A DNA stretch of 32,426 bases from Thermoflexibacter ruber (GTDB lineage: Bacteria; Bacteroidota; Bacteroidia; Cytophagales; Thermoflexibacteraceae), in contig NZ_FONY01000019.1 in NCBI RefSeq assembly GCF_900113045.1, forward strand, positions 1 through 32,426, written 5' to 3'. Numbering within the stretch: position 1 is the stretch's first letter; each line of letters starts with the position of its first letter. The notes under the pieces were generated by a model. The model was not told the DNA's origin and made no database searches. It saw only the letters and a list, made by a program, of their open reading frames with translations. The position numbers were made by a program, and so were the translations under genes. Positions 17,612-25,610 of this stretch are shown in pieces.

Positions 17612-18174
17612 TGCTATTTGAATTTGAACATACACTTTTATCAAATCTTTGGCTCATTACGCCTAAACCCTTTCAAGATGAAAGAGGCTTGTTTTTTAGG
17701 TTTTTTTGCAAAAAAGAATTTGAAAAAATAGGTTTTTCAAAGGAATTTGCTCAGCTCAATCACTCTATCAATAAACTAAAAGGAACTATCAGAGGAATGC
17801 ACTATCAAGAACCACCTTTTGCTGAAACGAAGTTAGTACGGTGTATTAAAGGAAAAATTTTAGACGTAGTGGTAGATATTCGCCAAAATTCGCCTACTTT
17901 TTTACAACACTATGCAGTAGAACTCTCAGCAGAAAATAAAAGAATGCTACTTATTCCTGAAGGTTTTGCACATGGCTTTCAAACCTTAGAAGATGATACA
18001 GAAATTTTGTATCATCACACAAATTTTTACACGCCAAGTGCAGAACGAGGTTTAAGATACAATGATTTAATGCTCAATATTTCTTGGATAATGCTACCAA
18101 CGGCTATCTCTGAAAGAGATGCCAATTTTCCTTTACTTTCAAAAGACTTCAAAGGTATTTTTATTGAAAATTAA
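17611..18174 (+). CDS. RmlC-type sugar-nucleotide 3,5-epimerase, probably CDP-sugar specific
   Basis: 187 aa from ATG 17611, the usual RmlC length; the start overlaps the rfbG stop by one base. Cupin fold with the catalytic His64 in TIRGMHYQ, KLVRCIKGKILDVVVDIR, PEGFAHGFQTLEDD and YHHTNFYTPSAERGLRYND, which includes the aromatic residues of the active site. Homologues epimerise C3 and/or C5 of dTDP-4-dehydro-6-deoxyglucose. No dTDP-pathway gene is present here, and it sits right after rfbG, so its substrate is probably CDP-4-dehydro-6-deoxyglucose. Epimerisation at C5 would produce an L-sugar. Whether it acts on C3, C5 or both cannot be read from sequence. Confidence 0.85.
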   Translation: MLFEFEHTLLSNLWLITPKPFQDERGLFFRFFCKKEFEKIGFSKEFAQLNHSINKLKGTIRGMHYQEPPFAETKLVRCIKGKILDVVVDIRQNSPTFLQHYAVELSAENKRMLLIPEGFAHGFQTLEDDTEILYHHTNFYTPSAERGLRYNDLMLNISWIMLPTAISERDANFPLLSKDFKGIFIEN

Positions 18175-18176
18175 AT

Positions 18177-19403
18177 ATGAATTGCAGATTTGATAATTTA
18201 TCACTTACACACGTTTTTGTAGATTTAGGGTTTAGTCCTCCATCTAATTCTTTTCTAAGTGCCTCACAACTCAATGAACCCGAAGTTTATTATCCTTTGA
18301 AGTTATACGTGAGCGAGCGAACTTTTTTGGTACAAATAGATGAATACAAAAAAGCCAATGAAATTTTTAGTCAAGAATATGTTTATTTCTCATCTTATTC
18401 AAGTTTTTGGTTGGCTCATTGCAAGAGCTACACCGAAATGATAATGAAACGATTTGAGCTAAATGCAGCTTCGCAAGTTATAGAGATTGCTTCAAACGAT
18501 GGTTACTTGTTGCAGTATTTCAAAGAAAAAAATATTCCTGTATTGGGCATTGAGCCTACCTTGAGCACTGCCCAAGTTGCTCAACGAAAAGGAATACCTA
18601 CTTGGATTGAGTTTTTCGGGACTGATTTAGCTAAAAAAATAGTAGCCGAGAACAAACAAGCCGATTTATTGATTGGCAATAACGTACTGGCTCACGTACC
18701 CAATCTCAATGATTTTGTAGCAGGCTTAAAAATTGCCCTCAAACCCAAAGGCATTGTTACAATGGAGTTTCCTCATTTGATGCAACTGAATGAAAACAAT
18801 CAATTTGATACCATTTATCATGAGCATTTTTCTTATTTTTCCTTTTTAACAGTAAAACAAATTTTTGAAAAACACGGGCTAACTTTATTTGAGGTAGAGG
18901 AAATTCCTACGCACGGTGGCTCTTTGAGAATTTATGCCAAACACGCTGAAAATAATGACTTGCCTTGTAGCAAAAATGTAGATAACTTACTTGCCAAAGA
19001 AATTGCTAAGGGAATGAATACACTGGCATACTATCAAGGCTTTCAGCAGAAAGTAGATAAGATAAAGTATGATTTTTTGAGTTTCTTATTAGAGCAAAAA
19101 AAGTTGGGTAAAAAAGTTGCTGGATATGGAGCGGCAGCCAAAGGAAATACTTTGCTCAATTATTGTGGAATTAAAAAAGATTTAATTAGCTTTGTAGCAG
19201 ATAAATCGCCATACAAACAGGGTAAATATCTGCCGGGTAGTCATATTCCTGTGGTAAGTGAGGAAGAACTAAAAGCAGAAAAGCCCGATTTTGTGGTCAT
19301 TTTTCCTTGGAATATTCAAAAAGAAATTGAAGAGCAACTAAGCTACATCAGAAGTTGGAACGGAAAGTTTGTAGTAGCTATCCCTGAATTGAAAATATGG
19401 TAA
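18177..19403 (+). CDS. Sugar-nucleotide C-methyltransferase, probably at C3 of the 4-keto sugar
   Basis: 408 aa with the three domains of NDP-4-keto-sugar C-methyltransferases. Residues 1-60 are the Methyltransf_13 domain (FVDLGFSPPSNSFL, YYPLKLYV). About 95-205 is the Rossmann domain with SAM motif VIEIASNDGYLL. From about 285 is Methyltransf_14 (GYGAAAKGNTLLNYCG, ADKSPYKQGKYLPGSHIPV). YHEHFSYFS near 218-226 is the conserved catalytic His/Tyr/Glu block. Relatives methylate C3 of a 4-keto-6-deoxy sugar nucleotide. The usual zinc ligands are largely missing: only Cys3 is left of the first pair (CRFD), and the second pair reads SERTF, so the zinc site is probably lost. Starts 2 bp after the epimerase gene and overlaps the reductase by 7 bp. 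Confidence 0.88.
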   Translation: MNCRFDNLSLTHVFVDLGFSPPSNSFLSASQLNEPEVYYPLKLYVSERTFLVQIDEYKKANEIFSQEYVYFSSYSSFWLAHCKSYTEMIMKRFELNAASQVIEIASNDGYLLQYFKEKNIPVLGIEPTLSTAQVAQRKGIPTWIEFFGTDLAKKIVAENKQADLLIGNNVLAHVPNLNDFVAGLKIALKPKGIVTMEFPHLMQLNENNQFDTIYHEHFSYFSFLTVKQIFEKHGLTLFEVEEIPTHGGSLRIYAKHAENNDLPCSKNVDNLLAKEIAKGMNTLAYYQGFQQKVDKIKYDFLSFLLEQKKLGKKVAGYGAAAKGNTLLNYCGIKKDLISFVADKSPYKQGKYLPGSHIPVVSEEELKAEKPDFVVIFPWNIQKEIEEQLSYIRSWNGKFVVAIPELKIW

Positions 19404-20260
19404 AAGTTTTGGTTACAGGAGCAACAGGTTTTATTGGAAATCATATTGTAGCTGAACTTTTGAGAAGAAATGTAAAGGTTATAGCTACATCAAGAAACAT
19501 AGAAAAAGCAAAAAAATTTGAATGGTTTTCGCAAGTTACTTATGTGCCCTGCACTTTACCCATTGATGAAAGGACAAATTATTATGAATACTTTCATCGT
19601 CCATCTCACATAATACATTTAGCTTGGGAAGGTTTGCCCAATTATTTGGATGTATTTCATTTTGAACGCAATTTGTACCATAATTATTTTTTTTTGAAAA
19701 ACCTAATAATCAACGGCTTAAAGGATGTTTCTGTAATAGGAACTTGTTTAGAGTATGGTTTAGTAAATGGTTGCCTGTCAGAACAAATGCCTACAAATCC
19801 ACATACAGCATATGGATTAGCTAAGGACACTTTGAGAAGATTTTTAGAACTTATGCACAAACAATATGATTTTAATTTTAAGTGGATTAGACTATTCTAT
19901 ACCTACGGGAAAGGACAAAGTGAAAAATCTTTATTAGCTCAATTAGATAAAGCATTAGAAAATGGAGAAAGAACTTTCAATATGTCAGGAGGAGAGCAGA
20001 TAAGAGATTATTTACCTGTTGAAAAGGTAGCTGAATATATCGTAGAGATTTCCTTGCAACAAGCTATGCAAGGCATATTTAATTGTTGTAGTGGTAATCC
20101 AATATCTATCAGAAAACTTGTAGAAAATTACCTCACCTCAAAAGGTAAAAAGATAGCTCTCAATTTAGGTTATTTTTCATATCTTACTTATGAGCCATTT
20201 GCTTTTTGGGGAGATAATACTAAACTAAAATCGGTTATCAAAAATGATGATTATAGATAA
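19397..20260 (+). CDS. SDR-family 4-ketoreductase for the CDP-deoxysugar
   Basis: 287 aa, extended short-chain dehydrogenase/reductase. The nucleotide-binding loop GATGFIG is at 8-14, IIHLAWEGLPNY follows, and the catalytic Tyr and Lys are in AYGLAKD, with an IRLFYTYGKGQ substrate segment after that. RfbG already provides the dehydratase and the RmlC-type enzyme the epimerase. The remaining step in the set is reduction of the 4-keto group after C-methylation, which this enzyme could do. Substrate assignment is inference from gene order. Overlaps the previous gene by 7 bp (ATGGTAA) and the next by 17 bp. Confidence 0.82.
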   Translation: MVKVLVTGATGFIGNHIVAELLRRNVKVIATSRNIEKAKKFEWFSQVTYVPCTLPIDERTNYYEYFHRPSHIIHLAWEGLPNYLDVFHFERNLYHNYFFLKNLIINGLKDVSVIGTCLEYGLVNGCLSEQMPTNPHTAYGLAKDTLRRFLELMHKQYDFNFKWIRLFYTYGKGQSEKSLLAQLDKALENGERTFNMSGGEQIRDYLPVEKVAEYIVEISLQQAMQGIFNCCSGNPISIRKLVENYLTSKGKKIALNLGYFSYLTYEPFAFWGDNTKLKSVIKNDDYR

Positions 20261-21320
20261 CTACTCTAACAATAGTGCTACTTGTATTTATAGACAAAGT
20301 CAGTTACCTATTTTTCAAAATAAAGTTTATAATTCTGTTGCAGAAGCTCAAAATGCTTTATGTGGTGAAATAGAACTTGTGCAAGATAATGTATCTGGTT
20401 TCATTTATAATGCCAAATTTGATAGTAGTTTAATGGTTTATGATGAAAGCTATCAAAACGAACAATCCAACTCACCCTTTTTCAGAAAGCATCTTGAAGA
20501 AGTATTAAAGCTTTTAATACATTTAGGCATTCGAGATAAAAAAGTAGTAGAGATAGGATGTGGCAAAGGATACTTTCTTGAAATGATGCGACAATCAGGA
20601 ATAGATTGTATTGGCTTTGACCCAACTTACGAAGGCGAAAATGAATATGTCTTAAAAGAGTTTTTTTCTGAAAAAACAAATATAAAAGCCGATGTAATTA
20701 TTCTCAGGCATACATTAGAACATATTCCTCGTCCATTTACTTTTTTACATACTATTGCAAAGTCTAATGATTATCAAGGGTATATATTTATAGAAGTGCC
20801 TACATTTGATTGGATAGCTAAAAAAGAAGCATTTTGGGATATATTTTATGAGCATTGCAATTATTTTACAGAAAATACTCTAAAAAAAATGTTTCATAAA
20901 GCTCAAACAGGATATCTTTTTGGAGGTCAGTATATATATCTATGGGCTAAATTAGCTGATTTGAAAAAACAAATAGAGGAAAAATCTGACTTTCAGAAAG
21001 TATCTTTCAATCCAACTGCTAAAATTGAAACAATAAAAGATAGACTTCAAAAACAAAAAGACATAGCTATTTGGGGAGCTGGTGCAAAAGGCAATACATT
21101 TCTAAATTTATTAGACCCCCAAAGAAAGTTGATTAATTTTGTAGTAGATATTAATCCTGCTAAACAGAATAAGTTCATTGCAAAAACAGCACATCCAATT
21201 TTTTCGCCTGATATTCTCAAAAAAGAACCTATCAATAACGTGTGGGTAATGAATAAAAATTATTTAGATGAGATAAAAAGAAGTATTAACAATACAAACA
21301 TAAACTTTCACGTAATTTGA
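20244..21320 (+). CDS. Second C-methyltransferase-family protein (Methyltransf_23/14 type)
   Basis: 358 aa; ATG 20244 or 20247 both possible. It has a SAM motif VVEIGCGKGYFLEMM, RHTLEHIPRP (post-II loop), a YEHCNYFT block matching YHEHFSYFS of the first enzyme, and a C-terminal Methyltransf_14 domain (WGAGAKGNTFLNLL). The N-terminal part resembles family members that start with paired cysteines, reading PIFQNKVY and later VSGFIYNAKFDSSL. Here the expected CxxC before GFI is replaced by DNVSGFI, so zinc ligands are missing again. It could methylate another sugar or a different carbon. Paralogue of the gene at 18177 but clearly divergent. 6 bp before the next gene. Confidence 0.8.
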   Translation: MMIIDNYSNNSATCIYRQSQLPIFQNKVYNSVAEAQNALCGEIELVQDNVSGFIYNAKFDSSLMVYDESYQNEQSNSPFFRKHLEEVLKLLIHLGIRDKKVVEIGCGKGYFLEMMRQSGIDCIGFDPTYEGENEYVLKEFFSEKTNIKADVIILRHTLEHIPRPFTFLHTIAKSNDYQGYIFIEVPTFDWIAKKEAFWDIFYEHCNYFTENTLKKMFHKAQTGYLFGGQYIYLWAKLADLKKQIEEKSDFQKVSFNPTAKIETIKDRLQKQKDIAIWGAGAKGNTFLNLLDPQRKLINFVVDINPAKQNKFIAKTAHPIFSPDILKKEPINNVWVMNKNYLDEIKRSINNTNINFHVI

Positions 21321-21326
21321 AAAAAT

Positions 21327-22064
21327 ATGCAAGAGATAGAAAAGTTTAGACAAGAAAGTTTGCTCCGTATTCAAAGCTATCCAAACAATCAAAAATTGCA
21401 AGATACCGCTAGTAGTTTTTTTCAACAGACTATCAGTGTTAATTATTCATACAACTTCACTTGGCTTGGTCTTCCAATTATTCAATATCCACAAGATATA
21501 GTTGCTTTGCAAGAGATTATTTGGCAAGTAAAGCCTGATTTAATTATTGAAGCGGGTATTGCTCGGGGAGGTTCGCTTGTTTTTATTGCATCTATGCTGG
21601 AACTCATTGGTGGTAACGGACAGGTTTTAGGCATTGATATTGACATACGAGAACATAACCGAATAGCCATAGAAAACCACCCTATGGCAAAACGAATTAC
21701 GATGATACAAGGTTCATCTATCGCCCCGCAAACCATACAACAAGTGTATGATTTTGCTAATGGTAAAGAAAAGGTACTTCTTCTGCTTGACTCCAACCAT
21801 ACGCACGACCATGTACTTGCCGAATTAAAAGCATATACACCTTTGGTAAGTATAGGTAGTTATTGCATTGTGTATGATACAGTAATTGAAGATATGCCTG
21901 CCGATTACGAATGGAAAGACCGCCCTTGGGGCAAAGGCAATAACCCTAAAACTGCTGTGTGGGAATTTTTAAAAGAAAACGATAACTTTGAAATTGATAA
22001 AACATTTCAAGATAAATTATTAATCACGGTTGCCCCTGATGGGTACTTAAAAAGAGTAAAGTAA
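21327..22064 (+). CDS. CmcI/rhamnosyl O-methyltransferase family protein
   Basis: 245 aa. The family hallmarks are complete: WLGLPIIQYPQDI, the SAM-binding EAGIARGGSLVF, GIDIDIREHNRIAI, IQGSSIAP, LLLDSNHTHDHV and YCIVYDTVIEDMP. Databases name the family after cephalosporin hydroxylase CmcI, but members outside beta-lactam clusters are O-methyltransferases. The mycobacterial member Rv2959c methylates O-2 of a rhamnosyl residue. The DxxHxHD-like block LDSNHTHDH is where the metal is expected. In this locus a role in O-methylating the deoxysugar, as nucleotide or after transfer, is likely. 2 bp before the next gene. Confidence 0.88.
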   Translation: MQEIEKFRQESLLRIQSYPNNQKLQDTASSFFQQTISVNYSYNFTWLGLPIIQYPQDIVALQEIIWQVKPDLIIEAGIARGGSLVFIASMLELIGGNGQVLGIDIDIREHNRIAIENHPMAKRITMIQGSSIAPQTIQQVYDFANGKEKVLLLLDSNHTHDHVLAELKAYTPLVSIGSYCIVYDTVIEDMPADYEWKDRPWGKGNNPKTAVWEFLKENDNFEIDKTFQDKLLITVAPDGYLKRVK

Positions 22065-22066
22065 AG

Positions 22067-23008
22067 ATGAATAATTTACCATTAGTTTCAATTGGTGTAC
22101 CAGTCTATAACGAAGAAAAGTATTTGGCAGAAACAATTGAGTCTGCAATCAATCAAACATATCGAAACTTAGAAATTATTATTTCAGATAATTGTTCAAC
22201 TGACAACTCTTTTGAGATTGCCCAAAAGTATGCTAATCAAGATAGTAGAATCAGATTAATAAAACAGCCAAAAAATATAGGAGCATATGAAAATTTTATT
22301 GAACTATACAGGCTCTCGCAAAGTAAATATTTCTTTATGTGGCTTGGTGGTCATGATGTGCTTGCAAGTAACTTTGTTGATAAAGCTATAAAAAAGTTTT
22401 ATACAAATGAAAATGTTGCCTTAGTGTACCCTAAGTCTATATTTTTTTCTGAAAGTAGTCCTAATGAAGGAACAGCAGATTCAGATATACACACTTCAGG
22501 GCTTGACTCTATGAAAAGAATGATAAAAATCTTAGAAAATCTCAATTACTGCACTGCCATTCATGGATTATTTAAGAAAGATGTTTTGGCTAAGTGTATA
22601 GGTAATAAAAACGGTATAGACCATTTGATTCTTTTTTTAGTTGCATTTTATGGGCATTTGTTACCTCACGACAGTGAAAGCATTGGCTTATATAGGCGTA
22701 TTATAAGAAAGAAAGAAATGAAAGAGCAACACTTACAGCGACTAGAACAATATGGTATGTCAAAAAACATTTATTTTTTATGTGCAATGAGTCATATTAA
22801 GGCAATCAGTCATCTCAACATTACTAATAAAGAAAAGCTATTTTTATTAATAAAAGGTAAGCCATTTATAAATAGAAGTTTACATCCATTTGAGTGGCAA
22901 GAATCTTTAAAATATTTTATTTTTCAAGATTTTGATTTTAGAAGCTCATTTTATATTGTTATGCTGCTCTTAATGAAGAAGATAAAAAATTTATTTAGTC
23001 GTTTATGA
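22067..23008 (+). CDS. GT2 glycosyltransferase with GGHD in place of DxD
   Basis: 313 aa, GT-A fold, family 2: VSIGVPVYNEEKYLAETIESAINQ, then IIISDNCSTDNS (nucleotide binding) and NIGAYENF. At the place of the metal-binding DxD the sequence is MWLGGHDVL (about 99-107), so the first Asp is missing. I recall the same GG/GA-HD variant in other GT2 proteins of glycan loci, so it is probably a subfamily trait and not decay. A hydrophobic or amphipathic C-terminus (YIVMLLLMKKIKNLF) may touch the membrane. It probably adds one sugar of the repeat or the terminal structure on undecaprenyl-linked intermediates in the cytoplasm. Last of the tightly packed block; a 182-bp gap follows. Confidence 0.88.
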   Translation: MNNLPLVSIGVPVYNEEKYLAETIESAINQTYRNLEIIISDNCSTDNSFEIAQKYANQDSRIRLIKQPKNIGAYENFIELYRLSQSKYFFMWLGGHDVLASNFVDKAIKKFYTNENVALVYPKSIFFSESSPNEGTADSDIHTSGLDSMKRMIKILENLNYCTAIHGLFKKDVLAKCIGNKNGIDHLILFLVAFYGHLLPHDSESIGLYRRIIRKKEMKEQHLQRLEQYGMSKNIYFLCAMSHIKAISHLNITNKEKLFLLIKGKPFINRSLHPFEWQESLKYFIFQDFDFRSSFYIVMLLLMKKIKNLFSRL

Positions 23009-23023
23009 AGGTATGAAAACTGA

Positions 23024-23137
23024 GATTTAGCAGAAACTATAGACAAAAAAGCCAAACCAAGAGCAAAGGAATATTTTACTTTGCAGCGGCATATCAATCA
23101 ACTCAACGAGCTGATTGACAGAGTAATCAGGAGTTAA
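23024..23137 (+). pseudogene. Residual open frame, possible gene remnant
   Basis: A 37-codon stretch between the stop at 23021 and TAA 23135. Its translation (LAETIDKKAKPRAKEYFTLQ, then RHINQLNELIDRVIRS) looks protein-like and helical, with a natural-looking end, but it has no credible start codon. It fills most of the gap between the GT2 gene and the MNT/HEPN pair. It may be the 3' stub of a gene lost when that pair arrived. Not recognised as a known family. Confidence 0.35.
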
Positions 23138-23190
23138 GGCATGTTTTTAAATGTTTTGATTAGGCATTAACTGATAAAACATCACAAATC

Positions 23191-23574
23191 ATGTGGCTAA
23201 AAGAGCAGAAAGCAAAGTTTAGGAAGATGAGCAAAACCCAGTGCGAAGAACTTATCGGTATGGGCAATGCTCTCAATGCTCATACGTTTTACAAGGCTTG
23301 CGAAAGCTATCTGAGAGCAGTTTTGGTAGAATGTATGCCGCTCGGAACAGAGATATTTTTGTTTGGCTCGCGGGCTAATCATACCGCAGGCAGGATTTCT
23401 GATATTGATATTGGATTCAGGAGTCCTTCGGAAATAAGCCCCGTACTGTTAAGTGAAATAGCAGATATTATAGAAGATTCTTTTGTGCCATTCAGGGTCG
23501 ACTTGGTGGACTTTTCCAAGGTCAGCAAAGATTTTGAGCAAGAAGCCCTTAAAAAAATAGTAAGATGGACATAA
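23191..23574 (+). CDS. MNT-type minimal nucleotidyltransferase, MntA-like
   Basis: 127 aa. The nucleotidyltransferase motif is complete: GS at 59-60 in LFGSRAN, ten residues to D71 and D73 (SDIDIGF), and a third acidic residue in RVDLVDF (D104). Proteins of this size partner with HEPN proteins; in characterised MntA-HepT pairs the MNT protein transfers AMP to a Tyr of the HEPN toxin and silences it. The N-terminal 55 residues before GS are longer than usual, and Met24 is an alternative start. It overlaps the next gene by 10 bp. Poorly related in function to the glycan genes around it, so probably a mobile module. Confidence 0.85.
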   Translation: MWLKEQKAKFRKMSKTQCEELIGMGNALNAHTFYKACESYLRAVLVECMPLGTEIFLFGSRANHTAGRISDIDIGFRSPSEISPVLLSEIADIIEDSFVPFRVDLVDFSKVSKDFEQEALKKIVRWT

Positions 23575-23975
23575 AACTGAAAGCCTTTAAAAAAAGCGTG
23601 CTGAGTCTTTCTCAACTTTTCTCCCTTAATTTGCAAGACTATGAGAGCAACCCGGTAGTTATAGATGGCTTGAAAAACGGAATTGCCCAAAAGTTTGAAT
23701 ATACTACAGAGCTATGCTGGAAAACAATTAAAAAGTTTTTGCAGGAAAAAGAGGGTATAGAAAGTAAAAGCCCTAAACAGAGCATTAAAAATTTTTTTGA
23801 TACTGGCTACTTGACTGAGGCAGATTACCTCCTTCTCATAGAAATTTTGGTTAGTAGAAACGAACTTAGCCATGTATATGACGAAGAAACTTTTGAAAAA
23901 ATTATTGGGAAAATAGCTATTTATCTACCTATCTTCCATCGCGTATTACTTATCTTAGAACAAAATTGGGAATAA
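23565..23975 (+). CDS. HEPN-domain protein, HepT/HI0074-like partner of the MNT
   Basis: 136 aa, all-helical: KFEYTTELCWKTIKKFLQEKEG is the hallmark of the HI0074 'nucleotidyltransferase substrate-binding' family. The RX4HXY motif is complete, with R98, H103 and Y105 in RNELSHVYD. In HepT-type toxins R and H form the RNase site and Y is the residue AMPylated by the antitoxin. The label 'toxin' is by analogy; HI0074-like members are less well tested. It follows the MNT with a 10-bp overlap, so both are translated together. 36 bp separate it from the next glycan gene. Confidence 0.85.
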   Translation: MDIKLKAFKKSVLSLSQLFSLNLQDYESNPVVIDGLKNGIAQKFEYTTELCWKTIKKFLQEKEGIESKSPKQSIKNFFDTGYLTEADYLLLIEILVSRNELSHVYDEETFEKIIGKIAIYLPIFHRVLLILEQNWE

Positions 23976-24011
23976 AAAAGAAATCCTTAATTAAAAAAAT
24001 TAATAGCTTTT

Positions 24012-25610
24012 ATGACTCCCCAAGTAAGTATCATTATTCCTTGTTATAACAGGGCTAATTTGATTGGCGCTACTTTAGAGTCAGTAATTGGGCAAACCTA
24101 TCAAAATTGGGAGTGCATAGTGGTAGATGATTATTCTACCGACCAAAGTAGAGAGACGATACAAGCATACTGTGCCAAAGATACAAGAGTAAAATATTTA
24201 CTTAATCACCGAAAAAAGGGTGCGCAAGGGGCAAGAAATACAGGAATCTTAGAAAGTAAAGGTAAGTACATACAATTTTTTGACTCAGACGATGTAATGC
24301 TTCCTCAATTAATAGAAGCGTTATATGCTCACATATTTCAAAGCAACGCTGATATTGTTACATGTTTTTCCTATGTAGTAGATGAAAATGGGAAAGAAAT
24401 AGGTAAATTTGAGTGGGTAAATAAGGGAAATATCCTTGAAGGGTTATTGAATGGGAATAATTATGTAGATTATAATTGCGCTTTGATAAAAAAAGAACTA
24501 TTATTGAAAATCGGTTTAACAGATGAGTACTGTCCCTCTTTTCAAGAATGGGATACGCATATTAGATTAAGCGAATTTGCCCAATATTCTACTGTTCATC
24601 GATTGCTTATCAAGTATTACAGACGTACAAGTGGAACTATCTCAAGCGATGATAAAAGAACAGTAGAGGGATATTTATATATTTTAAATAAACATAGGAA
24701 TAAGTTTTTGACTAATATAGATGTTTTTCAAAAACAAGGCTTAACAGCTTTATCATTAGCAGAGAAAACGAATGATATAAAATACATTAAAAAAGTAAAA
24801 AGCAAACTCACTAAGTTGATTCCAAGATTTAGAAAACTATTAAATAAAGATCAACCAAGCATGTATCGTAAAGTCATAAATTTAGCCGAACAGTTATATC
24901 ATAAGGTTTTTACCACTATCTCAGTAGCTGAGCCAGCAAAGCCCAAAAGAAAAAGTGGGAATTATATTAGTTGTGAAGAAACTGTAAATGAAGCAAATAA
25001 GCGCGGGCTGAGTGTAGGTGAGTATGTGGAAGAGATTTGGAATCAGCAAGGTCAATCAGAGGAAGTTATCTTAGAATTACACTCCTATGGATTTTTTCAA
25101 ACAGGCAGCACTATGTTAGAGATAGGTGGGGGAACGGGAAGGTATATTGACCATGTATTGAAAAAATATCCTGTTAAAAATATTATTTCATACGAAATCG
25201 CAGAAGACTGGAGTTATTATCTGGAAGAGAAATATGCTCCTATACTTGTTAGGCGAGATTCAGACGGTTTCAATTTAAAATTTGAGAAAGATAGTAGCAT
25301 TGACAATTTGGTAGCGCATGGAGTATTTGTGTATCTGCCTCTGCTACACGCATTTCATTACTTCCGAGAAATAGCCCGAGTAACTAAAAATAAAGGTTTA
25401 GTAGCTTTTGATATTTATACAGCCGAGCAATTTGATATTCCGATGATTGATAATTGGTTGGACAAAGGAGGGCATTATTACCCTGTAATTATTAGCCAAC
25501 AACTCGTAGTTGATTATTTTAGTAAATTGTGCTTTACTTATTTAGGCAGTTTCAATAATAAACATGGTTATTCTTTTTCAACATATTTAGTATTTCAAAA
25601 AAATGATTGA
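24012..25610 (+). CDS. GT2 glycosyltransferase fused to a SAM methyltransferase
   Basis: 532 aa, two domains. Residues 1-235 are a GT-A family 2 glycosyltransferase (VSIIIPCYNRANLIGATLES, VVDDYSTDQS, GAQGARNTGI, DxD in FFDSDDVML, and EWDTHIRL as the probable acceptor/catalytic segment). About 240-340 is a helical, basic linker. About 345-532 is a class I methyltransferase with SAM motif MLEIGGGTGRY at 368-378 and a VFVYLPLLHAFHYFREIARV segment. The domain order suggests sugar addition followed by methylation of the same product, perhaps as a chain cap. Overlaps the cupin gene by 8 bp. Confidence 0.88.
   Translation: MTPQVSIIIPCYNRANLIGATLESVIGQTYQNWECIVVDDYSTDQSRETIQAYCAKDTRVKYLLNHRKKGAQGARNTGILESKGKYIQFFDSDDVMLPQLIEALYAHIFQSNADIVTCFSYVVDENGKEIGKFEWVNKGNILEGLLNGNNYVDYNCALIKKELLLKIGLTDEYCPSFQEWDTHIRLSEFAQYSTVHRLLIKYYRRTSGTISSDDKRTVEGYLYILNKHRNKFLTNIDVFQKQGLTALSLAEKTNDIKYIKKVKSKLTKLIPRFRKLLNKDQPSMYRKVINLAEQLYHKVFTTISVAEPAKPKRKSGNYISCEETVNEANKRGLSVGEYVEEIWNQQGQSEEVILELHSYGFFQTGSTMLEIGGGTGRYIDHVLKKYPVKNIISYEIAEDWSYYLEEKYAPILVRRDSDGFNLKFEKDSSIDNLVAHGVFVYLPLLHAFHYFREIARVTKNKGLVAFDIYTAEQFDIPMIDNWLDKGGHYYPVIISQQLVVDYFSKLCFTYLGSFNNKHGYSFSTYLVFQKND

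Noticed and set aside
17611-18174. Assignment as dTDP-rhamnose epimerase RmlC
   Set aside because: Fold and motifs fit, but no dTDP-sugar gene is present and it is coupled to the CDP-glucose dehydratase gene, so only the family level is claimed.
21327-22064. Beta-lactam (cephalosporin) biosynthesis gene
   Set aside because: The database family name is misleading; there are no other beta-lactam synthesis genes, and the family contains sugar O-methyltransferases.
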